Positions 1-7,373 of a DNA stretch of 34,537 nucleotides are shown piece after piece. This stretch comes from Nonomuraea sp. SBT364. GTDB lineage: Bacteria; Actinomycetota; Actinomycetes; Streptosporangiales; Streptosporangiaceae. The DNA lies in NCBI RefSeq assembly GCF_001083785.1, contig NZ_LAVL01000088.1:1-34537 (forward strand), read 5' to 3'. The position numbers were made by a program, and so were the translations under genes. The stretch's first letter is position 1. Each line of letters opens with the position of its first letter. The notes below the pieces were generated by a model. It worked only from the letters and a program-made list of their open reading frames with translations. It ran no database searches and had not been told where the DNA came from.

Positions 1-423
1 ACTACGAACTCGAGGTCGGGCCCGGGGGCTGCGGAGTTGTTAAAAGAACCCACCACGAAACCCGCGACCACCAAGCCCGCCACGACCAAGCCCGCCGAGA
101 GCGCCTCGTTCTCCCTGGCGTACGTGCGCGTCCAGGGCTCGTCCACCATCAAGGACGCGGGCACCTGCTACACCGGCACGCTCAACTTCGGCGTAGGCGT
201 GGACTCCACCAAGGCGGGCGCCTCGTTCTCCTACCAGTGGGTCTTCGACGGTGACGTGATCGAGAGCGGCCAGGACCGGCTCCCGAGCGGCAGCCGCAGC
301 GACTACCTGAGCTCCAAGCGGCTCATCGACCCGCCGGACGGCCCGCACACGGTCACGTACCGGATCACCTCGCCGGTCTCCAGGAGCGAGTCGCTCAGCT
401 TCACCATGTGCCCCACTTCCTAG
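1..423 (+). CDS. C-terminal part of a secreted or surface-anchored protein (5' end outside window)
   Basis: The frame is open from base 1 to the TAG at 421-423, so the gene probably begins upstream. A TTG at 37 is possible as a start but has no ribosome binding site. The visible part begins with a low-complexity Thr/Lys/Pro/Ala linker (three TTKPA units), then about 105 residues rich in beta-strand-forming residues with two cysteines (TCY and MCP) that could form a disulfide. This layout resembles the extracellular sensor or ligand-binding tail of actinobacterial membrane proteins such as Ser/Thr kinases, but no kinase sequence is visible and I do not recognise the domain. A TTA leucine codon lies at 40-42. 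Function unknown. Confidence 0.6.
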   Translation, partial: TTNSRSGPGAAELLKEPTTKPATTKPATTKPAESASFSLAYVRVQGSSTIKDAGTCYTGTLNFGVGVDSTKAGASFSYQWVFDGDVIESGQDRLPSGSRSDYLSSKRLIDPPDGPHTVTYRITSPVSRSESLSFTMCPTS

Positions 424-430
424 CCGCCCC

Positions 431-456
431 CGACGCCCCGCCGAGGCCAGGCGTCG
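431..456 (+). terminator. Possible weak stem-loop after the first gene
   Basis: A 7-bp perfect stem (CGACGCC with GGCGTCG) encloses a 12-base loop, 7 bases after the stop at 423. There is no T-run, so a terminator role is only plausible. The remaining bases up to 585 hold a promoter candidate and no gene. Confidence 0.3.
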
Positions 457-524
457 CCCCGGGCTGCCCGGAGCGAAATTACCTACGCCATCTCCGCAAC
501 TGCCGAGCAAATCAATGTAAATAC

Positions 525-554
525 TTGTGACCAACCCTGCACAGGATCTACTGT
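525..554 (+). promoter_or_regulatory. Candidate promoter for the beta-helix glycosidase gene
   Basis: TTGTGA (525-530), an 18-base spacer and TACTGT (549-554) lie 31 bases upstream of the ATG at 586, in the most AT-rich part of this gap. The match to a housekeeping sigma-factor promoter is moderate. Confidence 0.35.
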
Positions 555-585
555 CACCTCACCCCCCGACAGAATCGAGCGTGCG

Positions 586-2625
586 ATGGCAGCAGCAGCG
601 TTACCCAGGTGGTGCAGGAACGCGGCGGCCGCCGCCGTAACGGTGGCCGTCGCCGCGGGCGGGGTCACCGCCCCCGCCACGGCGAGCGTGCACAGCGGCG
701 TGCACAGCGGCGTGCACAGCGGCGCTGGTCCGGTGGTGACGCGGGCCGGGCTGGATCCCGCGCTGGTCGCCGGCCGGGGCGCGCCGGTGGCGTTCGCCGA
801 GCAGGAGGCCGAGAACGCGGTGACGAACGGCACGGTCATCGGCCCGGACCGCGCCGCGTACACGCTGCCCGCCGAGGCGTCCGGCCGCAGGGCCGTCAGG
901 CTCGCGCCCGGCCGGCACGTCGAGTTCACGCTCCCCGCCAGGGCCAACGCGATCACCGTGCGCTACAGCATCCCCGACGCGCCGGACGGCGGCGGGATCA
1001 CCGCCCCGCTGCACGTCGCGGTCAACGGCCGCGCCGCCGGGACCATGACGCTGACCTCGCGGTACTCCTGGCTCTACAACCAGTATCCGTTCACCGACGA
1101 CCCCCGGGCCGGCCTGCTGCACCCCGACTGGTGGATCACCGAGTGCGCCTGCGTGCCGGCCGCCACCACGCCCGCGCCGCAGATCGCCAAGCCGTTCCGC
1201 CCGATGCACTTCTACGACGAGCAGCGGCTCCTGCTCGGCCGCGCCTACCGGGCCGGCGACCGGGTCAGGCTCACCGCCCCGGCGGGCGGCGCGGCCGCGT
1301 GGACGGTGATCGACCTGCTCGACTCCGAACTGGTCGGCCCGCCGCGCATCCGGCCGCGGGCGGCGAACGTGCTGATGTTCGGCGCCGACCCCACCGGCCG
1401 CCGCGACTCGGCGCCCGCCATCGAGCGCGCCATCGCCTTCGCCCAGCGCAAGAACCTGACCGTCTACCTCCCGCCGGGCACCTACCAGGTGAACCGTCAC
1501 ATCGTCGTCGACGACGTCACCATCGAGGGCGCCGGCAACTGGTACACGATCGTCAAGGGCAGGCAGGTCGCCCTCGGCACGCCGGCCCCCGACGGCTCGG
1601 TGCACACCGGCGTCGGCTTCTACGGCAGGCCCGCCGCCGAGGGCGGCAGCCGTGACGTCCACCTGTCGGGGTTCGCCATCGAGGGCGACGTCCGCGACCG
1701 CGTCGACACCGACCAGGTCAACGGCGTCGGCGGGGCGCTGAGCGACTCCACGATCGACGGCCTGCACATCCGCCACACCAAGGTCGGCATGTGGTTCGAC
1801 GGCCCGATGACCAACCTCAGGGTCACGGGCAACATCGTCGTCGACCAGATCGCCGACGCGCTCAACTTCCACGGCGGCGTCACGGACTCGGTCGTGTCGG
1901 GCAACTTCGTCCGCAACACCGGCGACGACGGCCTCGCGATGTGGTCGGAGAAGCTCGCCAACGCGGGCAACACGTTCGAACGCAACACCGTCCAGACCCC
2001 CACGCTCGCCAACGGCATCGCCGTCTACGGCGGCCGGGACAACACGGTGTCCGGCAACCTGATCGCCGACCCGGTCCGCGAGGGCAGCGCCATCCAGGTC
2101 GGCGCCCGGTTCGGCGCCGAGCCGTTCACCGGCGCGCTGCGGATCACGGACAACACCACCGTCCGGGCCGGCACGTACGAGCTGAACTGGAACATCGGCC
2201 TGGGCGCGATCTGGTTCTACGCGCTCGACCGGAGCATCGGCGCGGACGTCGTGGTGAGCGGCGACCACTACCTCGACAGCACCTTCAACGCGATCATGCT
2301 GGTGAGCGAGTGGTCGGTGAAGGACCTGTACAGGATCGAGAACGTGCGCTTCGAGGACATCAGGGTCGACGGCACCGGCACCTCGGTGGTCAGCGCCCGG
2401 GTGGCCGGGTCGGCGTCGTTCGCGAACGTGGACGCCCGCAACGTCGGCGCCGTCGGCGTCAACAACTGCGGCTCGTTCCACTTCCCGGCCACCGGGTCGG
2501 AGTTCGCGCTGGCCGACGGCGGCGGCAACGACGGGGGCTGGCTCGCGCCGTGGCTGCTGCCCAACACCCTCACCTGCGACGACCGCCCGCCGGTGGTGCC
2601 CCCACCGGCGCCGTCGCCCTGGTGA
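586..2625 (+). CDS. Secreted parallel beta-helix glycoside hydrolase, GH87-like (alpha-1,3-glucanase / mycodextranase type)
   Basis: A 679-residue protein with an N-terminal Ala-rich hydrophobic signal sequence (about residues 10-35). A CBM6/35-like beta-sandwich beginning EQEAENA follows (about 70-230), then a right-handed parallel beta-helix from about residue 260, starting with the pectate-lyase-3 type segment FGADPTGRRDSAPAI. In the helix, Asp424 is followed by Asp447-Asp448 in TGDDGLAMW. This 23/24 spacing equals that of the three catalytic aspartates I recall for GH87 alpha-1,3-glucanases, so cleavage of alpha-1,3-glucan (fungal wall or dextran-like polymer) outside the cell is likely. 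The fold assignment is strong and the substrate is inferred. Residue 6 is a TTA leucine codon (601-603), suggesting bldA dependence. No good Shine-Dalgarno precedes the ATG. Confidence 0.85.
   Translation: MAAAALPRWCRNAAAAAVTVAVAAGGVTAPATASVHSGVHSGVHSGAGPVVTRAGLDPALVAGRGAPVAFAEQEAENAVTNGTVIGPDRAAYTLPAEASGRRAVRLAPGRHVEFTLPARANAITVRYSIPDAPDGGGITAPLHVAVNGRAAGTMTLTSRYSWLYNQYPFTDDPRAGLLHPDWWITECACVPAATTPAPQIAKPFRPMHFYDEQRLLLGRAYRAGDRVRLTAPAGGAAAWTVIDLLDSELVGPPRIRPRAANVLMFGADPTGRRDSAPAIERAIAFAQRKNLTVYLPPGTYQVNRHIVVDDVTIEGAGNWYTIVKGRQVALGTPAPDGSVHTGVGFYGRPAAEGGSRDVHLSGFAIEGDVRDRVDTDQVNGVGGALSDSTIDGLHIRHTKVGMWFDGPMTNLRVTGNIVVDQIADALNFHGGVTDSVVSGNFVRNTGDDGLAMWSEKLANAGNTFERNTVQTPTLANGIAVYGGRDNTVSGNLIADPVREGSAIQVGARFGAEPFTGALRITDNTTVRAGTYELNWNIGLGAIWFYALDRSIGADVVVSGDHYLDSTFNAIMLVSEWSVKDLYRIENVRFEDIRVDGTGTSVVSARVAGSASFANVDARNVGAVGVNNCGSFHFPATGSEFALADGGGNDGGWLAPWLLPNTLTCDDRPPVVPPPAPSPW
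688..723 (+). repeat. Three perfect 12-bp tandem repeats (VHSG x3) inside the glycosidase gene
   Basis: GTGCACAGCGGC occurs three times in a row, adding VHSG three times just after the signal sequence, at the likely junction between signal peptide and mature enzyme. It is a simple coding microrepeat that can change copy number in frame. Confidence 0.85.
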
Positions 2626-2630
2626 CAGGC

Positions 2631-2663
2631 CGGGGCCGCGATGCTTGATCGGCTCCGGCCCCG
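2631..2663 (+). terminator. Stem-loop terminator after the glycosidase gene
   Basis: CGGGGCCG (2631-2638) pairs perfectly with CGGCCCCG (2656-2663). The intervening 17 bases contain a second short stem (CGAT with ATCG), making an extended hairpin 6 bases after the stop. There is no T-run, as is common in high-GC actinomycetes. Confidence 0.5.
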
Positions 2664-2707
2664 ACCGTAGCCTCGTCGTGCACGATCCGTGACGAGGGGA
2701 CCGCGTT

Positions 2708-3475
2708 GTGACCATCCCGCTGACGGTGGCCGTGCTCGCCGCGACCGCGCTCGCGCCGGCCGCCGCCGCAACCGGGCGGCCGCCCGCCTGCCCGCTGGTG
2801 TTCGGGCACGGCGGCTACCCGAAGAACCCGGGGGCCGCCGCCAAGGACCTGATCCGCCAGCCGAACCACCCCAGCGGCGTCGAGGACATGCGCGCCCGGG
2901 GCGCCGACGGGGTGGAAGCCGACGTCCAGCTCACCCGCGACGGGACCAAGGCCGTGATGTGGCACAACACCACCACCAACGGCCTGACCGGGCCCAACCG
3001 CAAGATCACCGACCTGTGGTGGGCCGCCGGCGACGGCGACCTGAGCTCCCGCCGCATCTCCCGCGGCCCCTACACCGGCGAGCGCGTCCACACCCTGAGC
3101 GAATGGCTCGACCACGCCCGCGCCGCCGGGCTGATCGCGCTGCTGGAGGTCAAACGCCAGGCCAAGCCGATCCTGGAGCGTTCCGGGGAAGCCTGGCACG
3201 AGCTGTCCGGCCCGATCCTCGAACGGCAGGACACCCAGCGCATCCTCCTCTACTCGACGGACCCGTGGATCCAGGGCGAGCTCGCCGAACGGCATCCCGG
3301 CCTGCTCCGGGGCTCCGCCGTCCGCTGGACCGACGGCGTCGGCTGGGACGAGCCGCCGCCCGGCTGGCGCGCCCAGACGCCCCGCTGGACGAAGACGCTC
3401 AGCCGGCGCCCCGCCGGCGTGCTGACCGACTACCCCGCCGACTACCGGCGCTGGCTGGCGGGCCGGTGCGTGTGA
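2708..3475 (+). CDS. Secreted glycerophosphodiester phosphodiesterase family protein
   Basis: A 255-residue GDPD-like TIM barrel with a short signal sequence (residues 1-21, AATALAPAAAA). Family landmarks are visible: His34 in GHGG, Glu70 and Asp72 in GVEADVQLTRDG, His86 in MWHNTTT, and a late LLEVK strand. The expected reaction is metal-dependent cleavage of a phosphodiester, such as glycerophosphodiesters or teichoic-acid-like polymers, outside the membrane. The GTG start is set by GAGGGG at 2694-2699, 8 bases upstream. The stop overlaps the start of the next gene (GTGA, 3472-3475), so the two are translationally coupled. The real substrate cannot be read from the sequence. Confidence 0.8.
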   Translation: MTIPLTVAVLAATALAPAAAATGRPPACPLVFGHGGYPKNPGAAAKDLIRQPNHPSGVEDMRARGADGVEADVQLTRDGTKAVMWHNTTTNGLTGPNRKITDLWWAAGDGDLSSRRISRGPYTGERVHTLSEWLDHARAAGLIALLEVKRQAKPILERSGEAWHELSGPILERQDTQRILLYSTDPWIQGELAERHPGLLRGSAVRWTDGVGWDEPPPGWRAQTPRWTKTLSRRPAGVLTDYPADYRRWLAGRCV

Positions 3476-5394
3476 CGGCCCCGTACGAGCCGGACTGGGC
3501 GGCCGTGCGGCGGCGGATCGCCGACGCGCCGTGGGCCGCCGGCGTGCTCGCCGCGCTGGAGGCGGACTTCGGCCACTGGTCGGGGCTGCCGCTGCCGGGC
3601 CCGGAGCGGCCCTCGGCGTGGATCCACCACTACTTCTGCGACGCCGACGGCGCGCCCCTGCGCCACGACCCCGCGACGCCGGACCGGCACGCCTGCACCG
3701 GCTGCGGCAAGGTCTACTCGGGCGAGCCGTGGGACGGAGCCTGGCGTGCCGTCACCCACAACGCCGCCGCCGCGCAGGCGCAGCGCGCCGCCCTGCTGCT
3801 CCGCCTGACCGGCTCCCGCCCGGCCCGCGACGAGCTCGAACGCGTCGTGGGCGGCTACGCCCGCCGCTACCCGGACTACGAGCCGCACGGCGAGGCCGCC
3901 GGGACCGGGCGCGTCCAGCCGCAGGCGCTGGACGAGGCCGTGTGGGCGGTCGGGCTGCTGCGCGCCGTGCGCTGGGCCGGTGACGCCCTCACCCCGGCCA
4001 CCTCCACGGCCCTGGACGCCATGGCGCGGGCCGTCGCCGGACTGCTGCGCCCCCAGGCGGGGGCCGTGCACAACATCCCGTGCTGGCTGCTCGCCGCGCT
4101 CGCCGAATGCGCCGTGCGCCTGGGCGACACCGGGCTGCTGGCGTGGTGTCGCGACTCCGAGTTCGGCGCGGAGGCGCAGGTCATGCGCGGCTTCCACGAC
4201 GAGGGCCTGTGGTACGAGGTCAACCCGCACTACCACTACTACGCGCTCGCCGCCCTGCTGTCCTACCGCGAGGCGGCGGGCCCCGCCGGGCTGTCGGCGC
4301 GAGCCGTGCGACGCCTGTCGAGGGCGGTCACCGCGCCGCCGATGCTCGCCTACGCCGACGGCCGGCTGCCCGCGTACGGGGACGGCTGGGCCGAGTGCTT
4401 CACCGCCGACTTCGCCCCGCACGCCGAGGCCGCCTGGGGCCTCCTGCCGGAGCACCGGCCCAGCCCGGCCCCCTACTACGCACACCCGCGCCCCGCGCCG
4501 GTCCGGCTCTGGTACGGCGCCCAGCTTCCCGAAGGGCCCGCGCCGCCGCTGACCGCCCGCTCCTCCGTCGCCGCGCTCGTCTTCGGCCCCGGTGCCCTGC
4601 CTCGGGAGCCCCCGGACCATCCGGGCCCGGCCGGCTCGTTCGTGTGGCCGGGGGCGGGCATCGGCCTGCTCAGGTCCGCCGGGGTCCGCGCCGCGCTGCG
4701 GTACGGGCCCGACGCCGGCTGGCACGACCACCGCGACAAGCTCGGCGTGGACCTGGCGACCGCTTCGGGATGGTCCAGCCTCGACCTCGGCACCAGCGGC
4801 TACGGCTCGGACTTCACCGCGTGGCTGCGCTCGCCCGTCGCGCACAACGTCGTCACCGTCGGCGGCCGTCCCCAACCGGCCCACACCGGCCGCCTCGTGG
4901 CGTCGTCGCCCGGCCACCTGACGGCCGAGTCCGCGTTCGGCGGCCACACGCTGCGCCGCACCCTGACGGTGACCGGCGACGGCTGGACGGACGCGTTCAC
5001 CGTGACGCTCGCCGCGCCGGACACCATCGAGTGGACCTTCCACGGCGACGGCCCCTTCACGGGGGAGGGCGAGCCCGCCACGCTCACCGGCGACCTCGGG
5101 CACGAGTGGCTGCGCGACGTGCGCCGGCTGCGGACCATCGGCGGGCTCGTGCGCGGCACGTGGGACGCCCGCGGGGCGCCGTACCTGGAACTGTCCGTCC
5201 CGGAGGGCTTCGAGGCGTACGGCGCGCTCGCCGGCGGGAACCCGAACGGGCGCCCGCTCGGCGTCCTCCTGCTGCGCGGGCACGCGGCCGGGGCGCGCAT
5301 CCACGCGCGGTTCGCGCTGCCGGAAGTAGGATCCTCCGCTGCTCCACGGACCCGTGGACCGGACGAACCGCCGCCGGCCGGCAGGTGCGCGTGA
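3472..5394 (+). CDS. Heparinase II/III-family polysaccharide lyase-like protein
   Basis: A 640-residue protein starting at the GTG that overlaps the preceding stop (GTGA). The N-terminal half is an alpha/alpha-toroid (AVHNIPCWLLAALAE, then LWYEVNPHYHYYALAAL with candidate catalytic Tyr/His). The C-terminal half is the beta-sandwich typical of heparinase II/III proteins (WHDHRDKLGVDL and RSPVAHNVVTVGG). The family breaks glycosidic bonds next to uronic acids by beta-elimination. No signal peptide is visible, so it may act in the cytoplasm on imported oligosaccharides, or it may be secreted by another route. Codon bias matches its neighbours. The substrate is unknown, and coupling to a phosphodiesterase suggests degradation of an envelope polymer. 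Confidence 0.75.
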   Translation: MTAPYEPDWAAVRRRIADAPWAAGVLAALEADFGHWSGLPLPGPERPSAWIHHYFCDADGAPLRHDPATPDRHACTGCGKVYSGEPWDGAWRAVTHNAAAAQAQRAALLLRLTGSRPARDELERVVGGYARRYPDYEPHGEAAGTGRVQPQALDEAVWAVGLLRAVRWAGDALTPATSTALDAMARAVAGLLRPQAGAVHNIPCWLLAALAECAVRLGDTGLLAWCRDSEFGAEAQVMRGFHDEGLWYEVNPHYHYYALAALLSYREAAGPAGLSARAVRRLSRAVTAPPMLAYADGRLPAYGDGWAECFTADFAPHAEAAWGLLPEHRPSPAPYYAHPRPAPVRLWYGAQLPEGPAPPLTARSSVAALVFGPGALPREPPDHPGPAGSFVWPGAGIGLLRSAGVRAALRYGPDAGWHDHRDKLGVDLATASGWSSLDLGTSGYGSDFTAWLRSPVAHNVVTVGGRPQPAHTGRLVASSPGHLTAESAFGGHTLRRTLTVTGDGWTDAFTVTLAAPDTIEWTFHGDGPFTGEGEPATLTGDLGHEWLRDVRRLRTIGGLVRGTWDARGAPYLELSVPEGFEAYGALAGGNPNGRPLGVLLLRGHAAGARIHARFALPEVGSSAAPRTRGPDEPPPAGRCA

Positions 5395-5404
5395 CGGCCC
5401 GGCG

Positions 5405-5833
5405 TCATCGACGCCCTACGGCGTAGGAGGACCACCCGGGGTGGATCGGACGGCCTCGCCAAGCGGCCAGCACCGCGGCTGAAGCGGGGAACAGAGGGTG
5501 CGGCAGCTCACCCGGTCGCGCCCAGATCCAGCGCTCGAACACGTGCGGCTCCAGCGTGGCCGCGACGACGGTCTGGACGGTGAGCCTGATCTCGACCCCT
5601 GCCGTCACCCGCGCGTCGCCCGACAGGACGACCGTGAACACCCGCGGTTCCGCCACGTCCCGGATCCCGGTCTCCTCCTCGACCTCACGGAGCGCCGCGG
5701 CCTCGAACGACTCGCCGGACTCCACATGGCCGCCGGGCAGGCACCAGGTCTCCGGCTCGCCTCGTTTGATCCTCCTGCCGATGAGGAGGGCGCCATCGTC
5801 GCGGACCACGAGAGCTCCGACACCGACCGTCAT
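5405..5833 (-). CDS. NUDIX hydrolase
   Basis: A 142-residue protein with a perfect NUDIX box (G-x5-E-x7-REVEEETGI, residues 35-57), which binds Mg2+ and cuts nucleoside diphosphate-linked compounds. The ATG at 5833 is chosen because it overlaps the stop of the upstream FAD enzyme gene (ATGA, 5830-5833); a longer frame extends upstream but has no support. Stop to stop it lies only 10 bp from the convergent heparinase gene and marks the left edge of the biosynthetic cluster. Possible roles are housecleaning of a nucleotide by-product or hydrolysis of a nucleotide-sugar; the sequence does not say which. Confidence 0.85.
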   Translation of the reverse strand: MTVGVGALVVRDDGALLIGRRIKRGEPETWCLPGGHVESGESFEAAALREVEEETGIRDVAEPRVFTVVLSGDARVTAGVEIRLTVQTVVAATLEPHVFERWIWARPGELPHPLFPASAAVLAAWRGRPIHPGWSSYAVGRR

Positions 5834-7068
5834 CGCGCCGCCTGCAGATCCCGCAGCGCGGAGTCCGCCGCGTAGTAGCCACTGACCATGGCAGCTACTA
5901 TGCCGCGGAACAGGCCGCACGCGTCACCGGCCACCCAGGCGGGTGTGTCGGGCAGCCGCAGGTCGCCGTCGACCTGCGGATACCACCCGATGCCTTCGAG
6001 CGTGGGGCCGATGAGACGGGTTCCAGGCCGGCCCAGCTCGGGGTAGGCCGAGCCGAGCCGGGCGAGGCCACGCAGCATGGTCTTCCTCAGTTCGGGGCCG
6101 TACACGCGGTCGAGGACCGGCTCGCCGCCGGGCAGCGCGTCCAGGGGGAGCGTGAAGAAGGAGCGCTCGTCCGCCATCGCGTCCAGGGCCGGGGCGATCA
6201 ACCGGGCCGCCATGGCCTCGTCCAGGACGCGGGTATTGAAGCCGATGTTGGAGCGGCCGGTGGGCGGGCAGTCCGAGCGGCCGGAAACGGTCCACAGGCC
6301 CTGGGTCTCGGTGAACGCCGTCTCCCCGTCACGGCACGCGCAGAAGGTGCGCCACTCCACGCTGCCGTCGCGCTCGCGGAACCGGAGCTTGGGGTCCAGT
6401 TGCCGCATGTCGCGGAAGAATGCCAGATCGGCCGGTTGATCGATGCGGAAGCCGACCTCCAGCCTGTGGAAGGACCGTTTCCAGGTCAGGCCGGGCAACC
6501 CGAGCGGGCCGAACCTGCCGCCCGCCAGCACGAGCCTGCGCGCCGTCAGATCGTGTCCTGCGAGGGAGAGCACGAAGGTGTCGGTGGCGGGCCGATACTC
6601 GGCCTTCACCACTTCGGTCTCGGTGAACAGCGTGGCGCCGGACACGGCGACCAGGTCGCCGGTGAGCTTGATGCGAGCAGGCAGCGAGAGGTAGTCGGAC
6701 GGGTAGGCCTTGAGCACCCATTCGCCCGCTCCGACGGTGTAGGCGGAAGGGGCCTCGGGGAACGGAGGAGTGTCCACGCCGTACGAGGCGAGCACGTGGC
6801 ACGTCCAGTCGTAGGCGGCGCGCAGGTCTTCAGTGCGCGGCAGCGTCCACAATTCGCTTGCCGAGGGAAAGAAGGAGAATTTCCCGTCGGAGAAAAGCCC
6901 GGCACCGCCATGACCGCGCGTGATGTCCGACGGCGCGTGCCGATCGCGTTCGGCGACGAATTTTCCGCCGTCCACGAGTGCCACGCCGAATCCTTTTCCG
7001 GCCAGTCTGTTCGCGGCCGCGAGCCCGGCCGGTCCGGCGCCGACGATGGCCAAATCAAAGCTGTCCAC
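5830..7068 (-). CDS. FAD-dependent oxidoreductase, COG2509-like
   Basis: A 412-residue flavoprotein. The N-terminal Rossmann motif GAGPAGLAAANRLAGKG (about residues 10-26), the internal GGAGLFSDGKF segment and the C-terminal VAGDACGLFRGIVAA FAD-contact motif match the uncharacterised FAD-dependent dehydrogenase group (COG2509). The start is GTG, with AAGGAG 4 bases upstream. It is the first gene of a two-gene operon with the NUDIX hydrolase and diverges from a carrier-protein gene across only 50 bp. A tailoring oxidation or dehydrogenation in the pathway is plausible but no substrate can be named. It lacks halogenase motifs (no WxWxIP). Confidence 0.75.
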   Translation of the reverse strand: MDSFDLAIVGAGPAGLAAANRLAGKGFGVALVDGGKFVAERDRHAPSDITRGHGGAGLFSDGKFSFFPSASELWTLPRTEDLRAAYDWTCHVLASYGVDTPPFPEAPSAYTVGAGEWVLKAYPSDYLSLPARIKLTGDLVAVSGATLFTETEVVKAEYRPATDTFVLSLAGHDLTARRLVLAGGRFGPLGLPGLTWKRSFHRLEVGFRIDQPADLAFFRDMRQLDPKLRFRERDGSVEWRTFCACRDGETAFTETQGLWTVSGRSDCPPTGRSNIGFNTRVLDEAMAARLIAPALDAMADERSFFTLPLDALPGGEPVLDRVYGPELRKTMLRGLARLGSAYPELGRPGTRLIGPTLEGIGWYPQVDGDLRLPDTPAWVAGDACGLFRGIVAAMVSGYYAADSALRDLQAAR

Positions 7069-7118
7069 TATTCTCCTTCTGGAAAGTAATGCGACGCACA
7101 GGAGGAAGGCGGCCGATC

Positions 7119-7373
7119 ATGTCCGAGACGGTTTTTCCGGTGAATTTCATCGCCACAGTCCGAGCTCATCTGAAATTGCTGGCGCCGGACGCTGTCATCG
7201 AGCCGGATCTTGACCTGGTCGCGGCCGGGCTCGACTCGCTCGCGATGGTCGGCCTGCTTCTCGACCTCGAAGAGGGATGGGAAATAACGATTCCCGACAG
7301 CCGGCTCAGCTGGGAGACCTTCCGGACGCCTCAGTCGCTGTGGACGGCCGTCTCGGAGCTGATGTCCGCCTGA
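7119..7373 (+). CDS. Acyl/peptidyl carrier protein 1
   Basis: An 84-residue free-standing carrier protein. Ser40 in AAGLDSLAMV is the phosphopantetheine attachment site and the four-helix pattern is complete. The ATG at 7119 is preceded by GGAGGAAGG (7101-7109); another in-frame ATG at 7089 has no binding site. The gene diverges from the FAD enzyme and its last 43 bp overlap the 3' end of the convergent amidase gene. It would tether an acyl or aminoacyl group activated by one of the cluster ligases. Which ligase loads it is unknown. Confidence 0.88.
   Translation: MSETVFPVNFIATVRAHLKLLAPDAVIEPDLDLVAAGLDSLAMVGLLLDLEEGWEITIPDSRLSWETFRTPQSLWTAVSELMSA

Noticed and set aside
688..723. CRISPR-like or regulatory repeat
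   Set aside because: The three 12-bp units are contiguous, without spacers, and encode VHSG in frame inside a secreted enzyme.
601..2715. A 704-codon open frame on the minus strand opposite the glycosidase gene
   Set aside because: It is a GC-bias shadow of the plus-strand gene: low-complexity Arg/Ala/Gly/Val composition, no recognisable domain, and the plus frame has clear domains.
2689..3471. Upstream extension of the heparinase-like frame to a start at 2689 (901 codons)
   Set aside because: The extension runs through the phosphodiesterase gene in another frame with Arg/Pro-rich nonsense sequence. The GTG at 3472 overlapping the stop is the natural start.
3442..5304. A 620-codon open frame on the minus strand opposite the heparinase-like gene
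   Set aside because: Same shadow effect; no motif, and the plus-strand product carries family motifs throughout.
5830..7068. Flavin-dependent halogenase
   Set aside because: The dinucleotide-binding motif is present but the WxWxIP motif is absent. The FSDGKF and GDACG segments fit the COG2509 group better.
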